Of a stretch of DNA of 45,959 nt, positions 17,764 to 26,472 are shown piece by piece. The notes beneath the pieces were generated by a model. That model saw only the letters and a list, made by a program, of their open reading frames with translations, was not told the DNA's origin and did not search any database. The translations under genes were made by a program, and so were the position numbers. Every line of letters begins with the position of its first letter. Within the stretch, counting starts at the first letter, position 1. Origin of the DNA: Bacteroidota bacterium (GTDB lineage Bacteria; Bacteroidota; Bacteroidia; Chitinophagales; Saprospiraceae); the NCBI GenBank assembly GCA_014190515.1, contig BJGN01000008.1, positions 1 through 45,959 of the forward strand, written 5' to 3'.

Positions 17764-20271
17764 ATGCACAAATTAATCATTACAATTGGACTTTGTTTGT
17801 TATTCATACAAATCCAGGCACAAGAAGATCCCTCGAAGGATCCAGCTGCGGCGGCAAAAAAACCGGCTAAGGCAAAATCTTTTTCCGATATTATTCCAGC
17901 GGACGCTGTTACTGACGCCGGACTATTTACCATTCACAGAGTGGGACAAAAATACTTTTTTGAGGTTCCAAAAGTGATTTTGGGCAGGGATATTCTTGTT
18001 GCGAGCGTAATTTCGGGGCATGTAAAGGGACTTAATTTCGGTGGTGCCGGTATGCGTTCCAGACCTCAGCAAATCGTTCGCTGGTATTTGCAGGACGACA
18101 AAGTTTTATTGAAATCCGTGACTTACGATGCTATAGCAGATCCTTCTTTACCCGTAGCAAAAGCGGTTCAACGAAATAATTTTGAGCCTATTATTATGGT
18201 TTTTGATCTTGCTACCATGTCAAAAGATTCGAGTGCCGTTGTTTTCGACGCTACTGGTTTATTCACTTCTGACATTCCCATGATTGGTCCACTTACTAAG
18301 ACTGAAAAAAGGACTTTTGAAATACAAGCATTAGATGCTAAAAGATCTTACGTGACAAGTATGAAGAGTTATCCTCAAAATACGGAGGTAAGACATGTAC
18401 TTACTTTTACGGGAACTAACATACCTGATAATCAGCTGACTAATACGCTAAGTATTGAAATGAATCAATCATTTATTTTGTTACCTGAAAAGATTTGGCA
18501 GCCACGATTTTTAGATGAACGCGTAGGTTATTTTTCCCTTTCAAGAACAAATTACGGTTTGGATGAACAGAAAGCGGCTAATCAAACATTAATTACCCGC
18601 TGGAGACTGGAACCCAAAGACCCCGCTGCTTATTTCAGAGGAGAATTAGTTGAACCTGTTAAACCAATTGTCTATTACATCGATCCAGGTACTCCAATGG
18701 AATGGCGTCCCTTCCTTAAGAAAGGTATTGAAGATTGGCAGGCTGCTTTTGAAACAGCAGGTTTCAAAAATGCCATCATTGCCAAAGACCCACCTACACC
18801 GGAAGAAGACCCGGAATGGTCCCCTGAAGATGTTCGCTACTCTGTAATACGCTATATTACTACTGATATTCAAAATGCTGTTGGACCCCACGTCCATGAC
18901 CCAAGATCAGGCGAAATCATTGAATCTGATATTTTATGGTATCATAATGTGATGAACCTACTTAGAAATTGGTTCTTTATTCAAACCGCAGCAGCTAATC
19001 CAGAGGCAAGAACGCCTAAATTTAAGCAAGAATTAATGGGTGAATTAATTCGCTTCGTTGCCGCTCATGAGGTAGGTCATACCTTAGGATTGCCCCATAA
19101 TATGGGTTCAAGCTCTGCTTACTCCGTAGATTCCCTTCGCGCTCCAGGTTTCGTTCAAAGAATGGGCGTCGCACCTTCTATTATGGATTATGCCCGTTTT
19201 AATTATGTGGCTCAACCGCAGGATAAAGGTGCAGGATTTTATGCAGCCGTCGGTCCTTATGATAAATGGTCTATAGAATGGGGATACAGACTTATTAAAG
19301 ATACCAGTGATCCGGAAAAAGAGAAACCTACCCTAAATTCGTGGATTCTTAATAAAGCTGGCAATCCAATTTACCGCTATGGTCAACAGCAGTTCAATAC
19401 CATTGATCCAAGTGGTCAGACAGAAGATATCGGCGATGATGCTATAAAAGCTTCTGATCTAGGTATTGAGAACTTAAAGGTCATTACCAGTAAATTAATA
19501 GACTGGACTGTAAAACCTGGTGAAGATTTTGCCGAACTTACCGAACTATATACCAATGTGGCTGGACAATTTCGCCGTTACATGGGTCACGTTGTAAATA
19601 ATGTAGGTGGTACCTATGAATATGACAAAACGGGAGAACAAAAAGGTCCAGTTTATGTTAACGTTGCCCGCGAAAAACAAATAAGAGCTATGCAATTTTT
19701 CGATCGCCAGTTGTTTACAACTCCTTACTGGATGATTAATAACGAAATTCTTGGAAAAATTGAAGGATCTGGTACAATGGACAGAATAAGATCTCTGCAA
19801 ACTTCCACGCTAAGCGCGCTTTTTGCCCAGGATAGAATGAAAAGATTGTCTGAACAGGCAGCATTACAAGGTAAAAAAGCATACAGCTTAAGTGAACTGT
19901 TTTTCGATAGTAAAAAAATGATTTTCAGAGAGTTAGACCTACATACTGTACCTGATCCGTATAGAAGAAACCTGCACAGAGCTTTTCTTGATAAGTTGGC
20001 AAGCCTTCTTACCATGGACAATATGGATGTTTCACAATCTGATATAAGTTCATTGGCAAGACTTACCGTTAGTCAGGTAAAAATGGCTGCAACCAGAGAA
20101 TCTTCTACGACAGCTGATGCAACAACAAAAGCGCACTATTTAGACTTGGCACAACGTGCTACTTTAATTTTAAGCGGAGAATATCCTAAACCAGCTTCTC
20201 CCCTTGCTGGAAGAATGCCTTCTTTTGAATTACAAATGAAAGGTTGCTGGGATAATTCTTTAGAGGAATAA
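17764..20271 (+). CDS. Secreted zinc-dependent metalloprotease (DUF5117-type)
   Basis: 835 residues. A signal peptide (residues 1-20, ending IQAQ) is followed by an alanine/lysine-rich spacer and a large N-terminal domain of the DUF5117 type. The metzincin zinc motif HEVGHTLGLPH gives ligands His435, His439 and His445 with catalytic Glu436. A likely Met-turn is Met474 in PSIMDYARFN. This domain set is common in Bacteroidota and normally annotated as zinc-dependent metalloprotease; substrates are unknown. Export to the periplasm or surface is expected. I see no C-terminal type IX sorting domain; the protein ends in MKGCWDNSLEE. A strong hairpin terminator follows the stop. Confidence 0.93.
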   Translation: MHKLIITIGLCLLFIQIQAQEDPSKDPAAAAKKPAKAKSFSDIIPADAVTDAGLFTIHRVGQKYFFEVPKVILGRDILVASVISGHVKGLNFGGAGMRSRPQQIVRWYLQDDKVLLKSVTYDAIADPSLPVAKAVQRNNFEPIIMVFDLATMSKDSSAVVFDATGLFTSDIPMIGPLTKTEKRTFEIQALDAKRSYVTSMKSYPQNTEVRHVLTFTGTNIPDNQLTNTLSIEMNQSFILLPEKIWQPRFLDERVGYFSLSRTNYGLDEQKAANQTLITRWRLEPKDPAAYFRGELVEPVKPIVYYIDPGTPMEWRPFLKKGIEDWQAAFETAGFKNAIIAKDPPTPEEDPEWSPEDVRYSVIRYITTDIQNAVGPHVHDPRSGEIIESDILWYHNVMNLLRNWFFIQTAAANPEARTPKFKQELMGELIRFVAAHEVGHTLGLPHNMGSSSAYSVDSLRAPGFVQRMGVAPSIMDYARFNYVAQPQDKGAGFYAAVGPYDKWSIEWGYRLIKDTSDPEKEKPTLNSWILNKAGNPIYRYGQQQFNTIDPSGQTEDIGDDAIKASDLGIENLKVITSKLIDWTVKPGEDFAELTELYTNVAGQFRRYMGHVVNNVGGTYEYDKTGEQKGPVYVNVAREKQIRAMQFFDRQLFTTPYWMINNEILGKIEGSGTMDRIRSLQTSTLSALFAQDRMKRLSEQAALQGKKAYSLSELFFDSKKMIFRELDLHTVPDPYRRNLHRAFLDKLASLLTMDNMDVSQSDISSLARLTVSQVKMAATRESSTTADATTKAHYLDLAQRATLILSGEYPKPASPLAGRMPSFELQMKGCWDNSLEE

Positions 20272-20286
20272 ATTTTTCAACCTAAG

Positions 20287-20322
20287 AAAAGCCCATTTGA
20301 TTAAGTTCAAATGGGCTTTTTT
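20287..20322. terminator. Bidirectional rho-independent terminator
   Basis: A perfect 14-base inverted repeat (arms 20287-20300 and 20307-20320) encloses a six-base loop. It has T residues after the right arm and A residues before the left one. It sits between the convergent metalloprotease and TetR genes, so it can stop transcription from both sides. It is the only strong hairpin terminator I see in the window. Confidence 0.92.
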
Positions 20323-20324
20323 AT

Positions 20325-20939
20325 TTAAAACTGAGCTCTTTCCTTTATTTCTTTAAATTTTTCCATCCCTAAGGGAGTGAAGTGTGGTGTAAATATCTGC
20401 CAGATAATTGCCAAAAATTCTTCCTTACTTAAGGCATATTCCGTTTCCCGAAGCAGCGTATCTTGTACCGACCAACTTGCAAGAAATAACCACATTTTTA
20501 CGGCAATTCTCTTATGATTGTGATCGCTAGAATCTTCATGGCAAATACCCTGTTGGGCCCAAACAGAAAGTTGATTAATCATGTCCTCTATTCTTGAACC
20601 CACCAATGTTTTTCTTAATCTTGCAAATTCCGGGTAATGAGAAATAAACAAATGAATATCCCTGGTAATAAATCCATACTTTTCCTGAACCATTGGCACT
20701 CTTTCAAAAACAGAATGCAGGTCACTCAAATCAAAGGGAATCCGGGGAAGATGACTAATTTCCAACATCATCTGATGATTAAGTTCCTCCATTAAATCGT
20801 TCCAGCGGGGAAAATAATAGGTAACATTTCCAACACTCATGTCAAGGGCGTCGGCTATTTCTCGCATACTTACATTCGGAATACCCTTCTCATTTAATAA
20901 ATCAATAGCCTTATATATTATTCTTTCCCGGGTTTTCAT
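20325..20939 (-). CDS. TetR family transcriptional regulator
   Basis: 204 residues. The N-terminal helix-turn-helix (about residues 24-43, SMREIADALDMSVGNVTYYF) is the TetR signature, including the conserved YYF of the recognition region. The C-terminal 150 residues are helical and would bind an unknown ligand. It is transcribed divergently from the PLP-dependent decarboxylase gene with 70 bases between the starts, so it may repress that gene and itself. A short inverted repeat in the gap is a possible operator. Confidence 0.92.
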   Translation of the reverse strand: MKTRERIIYKAIDLLNEKGIPNVSMREIADALDMSVGNVTYYFPRWNDLMEELNHQMMLEISHLPRIPFDLSDLHSVFERVPMVQEKYGFITRDIHLFISHYPEFARLRKTLVGSRIEDMINQLSVWAQQGICHEDSSDHNHKRIAVKMWLFLASWSVQDTLLRETEYALSKEEFLAIIWQIFTPHFTPLGMEKFKEIKERAQF

Positions 20940-20954
20940 TGTAAAAGTTGAATA

Positions 20955-20968
20955 GCAAAATCATTTGC
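20955..20968. promoter_or_regulatory. Candidate operator: GCAAA-N4-TTTGC inverted repeat
   Basis: Five-base perfect arms around four bases, located 15 bases upstream of the TetR start and overlapping its likely -7 region (TGATTTTG on the minus strand). TetR regulators commonly bind such palindromes in divergent regions. The arms are short and the DNA is AT-rich, so chance cannot be excluded. Confidence 0.25.
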
Positions 20969-20979
20969 ACGAAATTACT

Positions 20980-20987
20980 TAATTTTG
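20980..20987 (+). promoter_or_regulatory. Bacteroidota -7 promoter box (TAATTTTG)
   Basis: Perfect TAnnTTTG match ending 22 bases before the ATG at 21010, in the usual position for a short leader. There is no TTTG at 19-21 bases upstream, so the -33 element is weak or absent. Confidence 0.45.
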
Positions 20988-21009
20988 CGACATCAAAAAA
21001 TAAAAATCG

Positions 21010-22461
21010 ATGAACGAAACGTTAGATCCTTCTAACTGGGATGAAATGAGACAGTTAGGACACCTTATGGTGGATGATATGATTTCGTATTTATCGACCA
21101 TAAGAGAACAACCAGTATGGCGACCTATCCCAGACGACGTAAAAGACACTTTTAATACCAGTATACCACATAATCCAACGAATTCTTTAGCCGTTTACGA
21201 GGATTTTAAAAAAAATATACTTCCCTATAATAAAGGAAATGTACATCCCCGCTTTTTTGCTTTTGTTCAAGGAACGGGTACCCCAATGGGGGTTTTTGCC
21301 GAAATGCTGGCAGCAGCCATGAATCCCAATCTCGCTATTGGTGAACATGCTGCTATGTACGTTGAAGGTCAGGTTTTAGATTGGTTCAAGGAATTTCTTG
21401 GCTATCCCTCCGATGCCTCAGGAATTTTATTGAGCGGTGGTTCCATGGCAAATTTTACTGCCTTAAATGTAGCCAGAAACAATGTATTGCCAGAAATAAT
21501 CAGAAAATCAGGTTTGCATGCTGCTGGAAAACAACTTGTTGCTTATTGCTCAACAGAATCTCATAGCTGTATTCAAAAATCTATCGAGGCCTTAGGAATT
21601 GGAACAGATAACCTTCGGAAAATTCCCGTTAATGAAGCCTTTCAGATAGATATCGCTGCCTTAAAAAGTCAAATACAAATAGACAAAGAAAATAATTTCT
21701 TACCATTTTGTATTGTCGGAAATGCTGGAACAGTAAACACAGGTGCCATAGATCCTCTGGACGAATTACTCGCTATTTGTAAAAGTGAAAAAATATGGTT
21801 TCACGTGGACGGTGCCTTTGGAGCTTTAGCTAAAGTAGTTCACTCTCTATCTACCGCCTTAAAACCTATCGAGGAAGCTGATTCCGTCGCTTTCGATCTT
21901 CATAAATGGATGTATATGCCCTATGAAGCTGGTTGTGTTTTAATAAAAAATAAAAAAGCACACAGAGATACCTTTGCTTTAAATCCTTCCTATTTACATA
22001 CAGATCCAGGCGGTTTAGCCGGAGGGCCGGAACCATTTAATAATTTCGGCATTGAACTTTCCAGAGGATTTAAGGCTTTAAAAGTATGGATGAGCATTAA
22101 AGAACTTGGAAGCCTCGCCTACATCAGAATGATTGAAAAAAATTGTGTTCAATGTCAATATCTGGGGTCTCTTGTTAATAGTCACCCACCTTTAGAGTTA
22201 ATGACCCCTGTGTCTATGAATATCGTTTGCTATCGATTTCAGTTTCCAACAGATGATTTAGCTCTACAAAATAAAAATAATAAAAAATTACTCCTAGAAT
22301 TACAAAATCAAGGCATTGCAGCCCCTTCTTCGACCATTCTAAATGGCTATTTTGTTATACGAGTGGCTAATGTGAACCAGAGAAGTCAACAAATTGATTT
22401 TGATATTTTAGTAAGGGAATCTTTGAGAATTGGACAAGAAATATCCAATAATTTACTCTAA
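21010..22461 (+). CDS. PLP-dependent amino acid decarboxylase (aromatic decarboxylase family)
   Basis: 483 residues, group II pyridoxal-phosphate decarboxylase. His185 in TESHSCIQKS is the ring-stacking histidine, HVDGAFGA carries the aspartate that contacts the PLP nitrogen, and Lys299 in FDLHKWMY is the PLP-binding lysine. The N-terminal WDEMRQLGHLMVDDMISYL and the HPRFFAFVQGTG stretch match aromatic-L-amino-acid decarboxylases. The substrate (tyrosine, tryptophan, DOPA or another amino acid) cannot be fixed from the sequence. It is divergent from a TetR gene and followed by mnmA after 14 bases, so it may be the first gene of a decarboxylase-mnmA-rimM transcript. Confidence 0.93.
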   Translation: MNETLDPSNWDEMRQLGHLMVDDMISYLSTIREQPVWRPIPDDVKDTFNTSIPHNPTNSLAVYEDFKKNILPYNKGNVHPRFFAFVQGTGTPMGVFAEMLAAAMNPNLAIGEHAAMYVEGQVLDWFKEFLGYPSDASGILLSGGSMANFTALNVARNNVLPEIIRKSGLHAAGKQLVAYCSTESHSCIQKSIEALGIGTDNLRKIPVNEAFQIDIAALKSQIQIDKENNFLPFCIVGNAGTVNTGAIDPLDELLAICKSEKIWFHVDGAFGALAKVVHSLSTALKPIEEADSVAFDLHKWMYMPYEAGCVLIKNKKAHRDTFALNPSYLHTDPGGLAGGPEPFNNFGIELSRGFKALKVWMSIKELGSLAYIRMIEKNCVQCQYLGSLVNSHPPLELMTPVSMNIVCYRFQFPTDDLALQNKNNKKLLLELQNQGIAAPSSTILNGYFVIRVANVNQRSQQIDFDILVRESLRIGQEISNNLL

Positions 22462-22475
22462 ATAATCGTGGAATT

Positions 22476-23594
22476 ATGAGCAAAATGGGAAAAGTTTTAG
22501 TGGCAATGAGTGGAGGTATCGATAGTACGGTAACCGCCATTTTATTACACGAAATGGGGTACGAGGTTGTTGGAATTACTATGAAAACATGGGATTATGC
22601 GCAGTCGGGCGGAAGTAAAAAGGAAACAGGGTGTTGTAGTTTAGATTCTATAAACGATGCCAGACAAGTGGCCGTTGATATGGGTTTCCATCATTTTATT
22701 CTGGATATTAGAGATGAATTTGGCGATTATGTTATTGATAATTTCGTGGACGAATACATGGCTGGAAGAACGCCCAATCCCTGTGTTTTGTGTAATACTC
22801 ACATAAAATGGAATGCATTGCTCAAAAGAGCCAAAGCCCTTGATTGTGAAACCATAGCAACTGGACACTATGCAAAAATCAATAAAAACGATGACCGATA
22901 CTATATCTCTAAAAGCAAAGACGCAAACAAAGATCAATCTTATGTTCTATGGGGCTTAACTCAGTCTGCCCTGGCAATGAGCCAATTCCCTTTAGGTGAC
23001 TTAACGAAGCCGGAAGTTAGACAACTTGCTCACGACGCAGGTTATACTGATTTAGCAAAAAAAGGGGAAAGCTATGAGATCTGTTTTGTCCCAGATAATG
23101 ACTATCGCAATTTCCTTAGAAGAAAGGTAGATGGACTGGATGATTTGGTGAATGGAGGACATTTCGTAGATAAAACAGGTAAAATATTAGGTAAACATGA
23201 AGGATATCCATTTTTTACCATAGGTCAAAGAAAAGGTCTGGGTATGGCCTTTGGACAACCAATGTTTGTTTCAGAAATACGACCCAATGAAAACGAGGTA
23301 GTTCTTGGCCCCGTTGAAGAATTGACAAGAAATGGATTAAAAGTCAGGCAACCAAATCTTCAAAAATATGCTTCAATTTCTCCTGATATGGAAGTTATTA
23401 CAAAAGTAAGATATAAAGATGCTGGTACCCTGGGAATTCTAAACTGGACCGATGAACAACTACTGGGCATCGAATTTTTAGCCCCGGTAAATGGCATTGC
23501 CCCAGGGCAATCTGCCGTTTTTTATGAAGGTGAAGATGTCGTAGGGGGTGGAATTATTCACAGTAGTTATTTACCAAAAATGGATGTACAATGA
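22476..23594 (+). CDS. mnmA: tRNA-specific 2-thiouridylase
   Basis: 372 residues. The PP-loop ATP-binding motif is AMSGGIDSTV (residues 10-19). The catalytic cysteines are Cys103 in PNPCVLCN and Cys203 in EICFVPD, which form the persulfide/disulfide pair of MnmA. The C-terminal beta-barrel follows. MnmA thiolates uridine-34 of tRNAs for Lys, Glu and Gln, giving the s2U that MnmH can convert to selenouridine. It overlaps rimM by four bases (ATGA), so the two are translationally coupled. The alternative start at Met4 cannot be excluded. Confidence 0.97.
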   Translation: MSKMGKVLVAMSGGIDSTVTAILLHEMGYEVVGITMKTWDYAQSGGSKKETGCCSLDSINDARQVAVDMGFHHFILDIRDEFGDYVIDNFVDEYMAGRTPNPCVLCNTHIKWNALLKRAKALDCETIATGHYAKINKNDDRYYISKSKDANKDQSYVLWGLTQSALAMSQFPLGDLTKPEVRQLAHDAGYTDLAKKGESYEICFVPDNDYRNFLRRKVDGLDDLVNGGHFVDKTGKILGKHEGYPFFTIGQRKGLGMAFGQPMFVSEIRPNENEVVLGPVEELTRNGLKVRQPNLQKYASISPDMEVITKVRYKDAGTLGILNWTDEQLLGIEFLAPVNGIAPGQSAVFYEGEDVVGGGIIHSSYLPKMDVQ

Positions 23595-24106
23595 TTGAAA
23601 TAGGAAAGTGTGGAAAGCCCCACGGGCTAAACGGTACGTTAAAATGCCAGATTGATGAAAGATATCTGGATGATGTGCTTCAGGCAAAGGCGATATTTAT
23701 TGGCGTGGGCGCTAACCCAATCCCCTATTTTATTGAATCAGCAAGAGAGGGTAATAGTTTTTTAGTAAAATTAGAAGATGTTAATTCAAAAGAAGATGCG
23801 GAGACATTAGCCCACAAACCTATTTTCCTGAGAGAAGAAGATTTGATGGAACACGAGGAAGAGGAGGAGGACGAATTCAGCGACGATCGGTATGAAAAAT
23901 GGATTGGATACACCATTATTGATGAAGAAATGGGACTCATTGGCAAGATAGAAAAAATATTGAGTTTGCCAGGGCATTTTACTGCCTTAATAATGCATGA
24001 CGAAAAAGAAGTGCTTATTCCACTTCATGAAAGCCTGATAGTAAGAATTAATAAAGAAAAAAAAGAATTAGTTTTTAACTTACCATCAGGTTTATTAAAC
24101 CTTTGA
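23591..24106 (+). CDS. rimM: Ribosome maturation factor RimM
   Basis: 171 residues. The N-terminal beta-barrel begins IEIGKCGKPHGLNGTLKC. A C-terminal PRC-barrel (WIGYTIIDEEMGLIGKI onward) ends with the LIPLHESLIVRINKE strand. Between them lies an acidic run of mostly glutamates (about residues 91-104), often seen in Bacteroidota RimM. The protein binds S19 and helps mature the 30S head. The start overlaps mnmA by four bases. The gene is not next to rpsP/trmD as in many bacteria. The stop is five bases from the end of the convergent amidohydrolase gene. Confidence 0.93.
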   Translation: MIEIGKCGKPHGLNGTLKCQIDERYLDDVLQAKAIFIGVGANPIPYFIESAREGNSFLVKLEDVNSKEDAETLAHKPIFLREEDLMEHEEEEEDEFSDDRYEKWIGYTIIDEEMGLIGKIEKILSLPGHFTALIMHDEKEVLIPLHESLIVRINKEKKELVFNLPSGLLNL

Positions 24107-24111
24107 TTCAT

Positions 24112-25695
24112 TTATTTTTTCGAATCTCCTGGTTGCTTTATTTCATAATCTTCTTTTTCCTTTGCTACTTTAACCATTTTCTTAACGTCGTCGAGAAGTT
24201 TCTTTGCATCATAGATAATACCGTCCTTGATAGTATATCTCACGCCACCTACTCTGATAATTTCGTTATTTTCGTTTAATTTTATGGCCCCCATGCCATA
24301 AAGAACTTGTAGATTTTCCAGTGGATTTTCGTCAACAATCAACATATCTGCAAATTTGCCTACTTCTATACTACCCAATTTATCGGCAACGCCTAAGGCT
24401 TCTGCCCCATTTAAAGTAGCAGAACGAATGATTTCTAGAGGATGAAAGCCAGCTTCTCTCAATAATTCCAACTCTCTAATAAAAGCGAAGCCATAAAGCT
24501 GAAAAATAAAACCTGAATCAGAACCGGCTGTTACGCGCCCTCCCCTATTTTTAAATTCTTGTAAAAAGGTCATCCATAATTTATAATTTTCTTTCCAGGC
24601 GACCTCTTGTTCTGTTCCCCAGCTATGCCAGTAGGAACCGTGAGAAATTCTACTCGGCAAATAAAATCGCCAAAGAGAAGGAAGTGTATATTCCTCATGC
24701 CATTCAGCTCGCCGAGCGCGCATTAAATCTCTGTTTGCCTCATAAATATTAAAGGTAGGATCTATGGTAAAATCGAGGGCAATAAGTTCATCCATCACCT
24801 TGTTCCAATGGTCAGAAAAGGGGGCTGCCGCTTGTTTCCAAAGATTTCCAGCACCTTCAAAGCGATGTTGTTCGTTCTGATAGTTATAATTTAGGGGATA
24901 ATTCTGAACGGTTCTGTCATTAAATAAAGCCTCAGGCAATCCATACCAGTGTTCCATAGTGGTCAAACCAGCTCTGGCCGATTTTAAAACATTCCAGCGA
25001 GCGACATCCATTTGTGCGTGATGACAAGCTGAACGCAAGCCAATTCTTTTATTTTCCCTTAGCGCGGCATCCATAATTTCAGGTGCTGCACCAAAAAATT
25101 TAATACCATCTGCCCCTTTGGCCGCATTATCATTCACCCATTCAATGGCTTGAGCAGGGGTAGTGATCGGATTTTTAGCACCTGAACCAAAAGCATTATA
25201 AACAAACAATCGAGGTGCCGTAATCTCATTAGTCAGGCTAAGTTTTTTATGTCTCAATGTCCAATCGAGACCATTTCCGGCGGCAGGATCGCGAACGGTA
25301 GTTATACCATGCCCCATCCAAAGCTTAAAAACATATTCACCTCCGGCACCTTGAGCGGCTCCACCGCTGTGTCCGTGCATGTCAATCAAGCCAGGAAGTA
25401 AGAATTTACCCGTACCATCGAGTTCTCTTCCCCCTTCCTTTAAGACCGGTCTATTTTTCTCAGGAATGGGAACACCTGGATAACCGACTACGCTTACTTG
25501 CTTGATTAAATTATTCTCTACCACGATATCAACGGGGCCAATAGGCGGGGCCCCATTACCGTTAATTAAGGTAACCCCTCTAATAATTAATTGATTATAA
25601 GGTCCCTCTCCTTCTTTTACTTTCGGAGCGTCTGCAATTTGACCAAATGAAGAAAAGATTAGCGACGAAAAAACTATGCTTAATAAAAGCCTCAT
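24112..25695 (-). CDS. Secreted amidohydrolase family protein
   Basis: 527 residues from the ATG at 25695. Starting there gives a clean signal peptide (MRLLLSIVFSSLIFSSFGQ). The frame is open to 25746, but that extension would lie across a promoter and add a hydrophilic leader, so I reject it. The metal-binding HxH motif is in LIDMHGHSGG, further histidines follow in ACHHAQMD and TMEHWYG, and the aspartate in TAGSDSGF completes the amidohydrolase set. The C-terminal GSIEVGKFADMLIVDENPL is the returning small beta domain typical of imidazolonepropionase/dihydroorotase-like enzymes. It probably hydrolyses a cyclic amide or dipeptide in the periplasm; the substrate is unknown. Confidence 0.92.
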   Translation of the reverse strand: MRLLLSIVFSSLIFSSFGQIADAPKVKEGEGPYNQLIIRGVTLINGNGAPPIGPVDIVVENNLIKQVSVVGYPGVPIPEKNRPVLKEGGRELDGTGKFLLPGLIDMHGHSGGAAQGAGGEYVFKLWMGHGITTVRDPAAGNGLDWTLRHKKLSLTNEITAPRLFVYNAFGSGAKNPITTPAQAIEWVNDNAAKGADGIKFFGAAPEIMDAALRENKRIGLRSACHHAQMDVARWNVLKSARAGLTTMEHWYGLPEALFNDRTVQNYPLNYNYQNEQHRFEGAGNLWKQAAAPFSDHWNKVMDELIALDFTIDPTFNIYEANRDLMRARRAEWHEEYTLPSLWRFYLPSRISHGSYWHSWGTEQEVAWKENYKLWMTFLQEFKNRGGRVTAGSDSGFIFQLYGFAFIRELELLREAGFHPLEIIRSATLNGAEALGVADKLGSIEVGKFADMLIVDENPLENLQVLYGMGAIKLNENNEIIRVGGVRYTIKDGIIYDAKKLLDDVKKMVKVAKEKEDYEIKQPGDSKK

Positions 25696-25732
25696 GATTA
25701 TTTTTTTAAAATGAATATCAGTTCCCTTGTTC

Positions 25733-25763
25733 CAAATATAACTCATTTTTTGGGTAATTCAAT
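25733..25763 (-). promoter_or_regulatory. Promoter of the amidohydrolase gene
   Basis: On the minus strand, ATTG (25763-25760), a 19-base spacer and TATATTTG (25740-25733) match the Bacteroidota -33/-7 consensus in sequence and spacing. Transcription would start near 25727, about 30 bases upstream of the ATG at 25695. This decides against the longer reading frame starting at 25746. Confidence 0.6.
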
Positions 25764-25778
25764 TCGCCTTTTTTAAGT

Positions 25779-25786
25779 TATATTTG
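25779..25786 (+). promoter_or_regulatory. -7 box upstream of the LysE-family gene (TATATTTG)
   Basis: Perfect TAnnTTTG match ending 16 bases before the ATG at 25803. The same octamer occurs on the other strand 38 bases away, driving the divergent gene. The closest upstream TTTG (25749-25752) is 26 bases away, longer than the usual spacing. Confidence 0.45.
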
Positions 25787-25802
25787 TAAATATTTTATTT
25801 TT

Positions 25803-26471
25803 ATGTATTTTAAATACACCCTAATTTTTTCAGTAACTTTTTTGACCAGTTTATTGGCATCCATTCCATTTGGACCAATAAATTTAAATGTAATTTACAC
25901 AACCGTTCAAAAAAATAAAAAAGCGGGATTAAGCTTTGCCGCTGCGGCTGCAATGATAGAATTACTTCAATCATTTATTGCCATTCAGGTAAGTCCTGCC
26001 TATTTGGTGCCTTTCTTAGATCATCACCTGACCATTATATTTACCTCTATTTTTTTAATATTCTTTGGTATATTTTTTCTTTTAAAAAAAGAAAAGAACC
26101 ATAAAGTGGTTTTAGGCATCGAAAAAGAATACACCGGCTTTTTACAATTTTGCCGTGGAATGTTAATTGCCCTGTTGAACATTCCTACCATCGCCTTTTG
26201 GATTGCCATGACAACCTATTACAGATCGATAAAGTTATTTGATTTAAAAGAAAGTACGCCATATTATTTAATTATATGTTTCATTTCTGCCGCTGCATTA
26301 GGGAAATTAATAACTTTAAGCACCTATGTTTTATTAGCTAACAGATTTTTACCTCACCTGGGGAAATTTAAAAAATTACTTCCTAAGTTGATAGGAATTT
26401 TGTTGATAATGATGGGATTATTTCAAATGTTCCGATTATTTATTTTTGATTTAGCCGCTCAAATTAGTTAA
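25803..26471 (+). CDS. LysE/RhtB-family exporter
   Basis: 222 residues with about six hydrophobic helices. IPFGPINLNVIYTTVQKNKK near the N-terminus is the family motif (PxGP), followed by a glycine/alanine-rich second helix with a conserved acidic residue (MIELLQSF). LysE-family proteins export amino acids or related small molecules; the substrate here is unknown. It is divergent from the amidohydrolase gene and followed after one base by the RlpA/SPOR gene, so those two are probably one transcript. Confidence 0.85.
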   Translation: MYFKYTLIFSVTFLTSLLASIPFGPINLNVIYTTVQKNKKAGLSFAAAAAMIELLQSFIAIQVSPAYLVPFLDHHLTIIFTSIFLIFFGIFFLLKKEKNHKVVLGIEKEYTGFLQFCRGMLIALLNIPTIAFWIAMTTYYRSIKLFDLKESTPYYLIICFISAAALGKLITLSTYVLLANRFLPHLGKFKKLLPKLIGILLIMMGLFQMFRLFIFDLAAQIS

Positions 26472-26472
26472 A

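Noticed and set aside
25696-25746. Upstream extension of the amidohydrolase
   Set aside because: It would place a hydrophilic leader before a clear signal peptide and start upstream of the promoter at 25733-25763.
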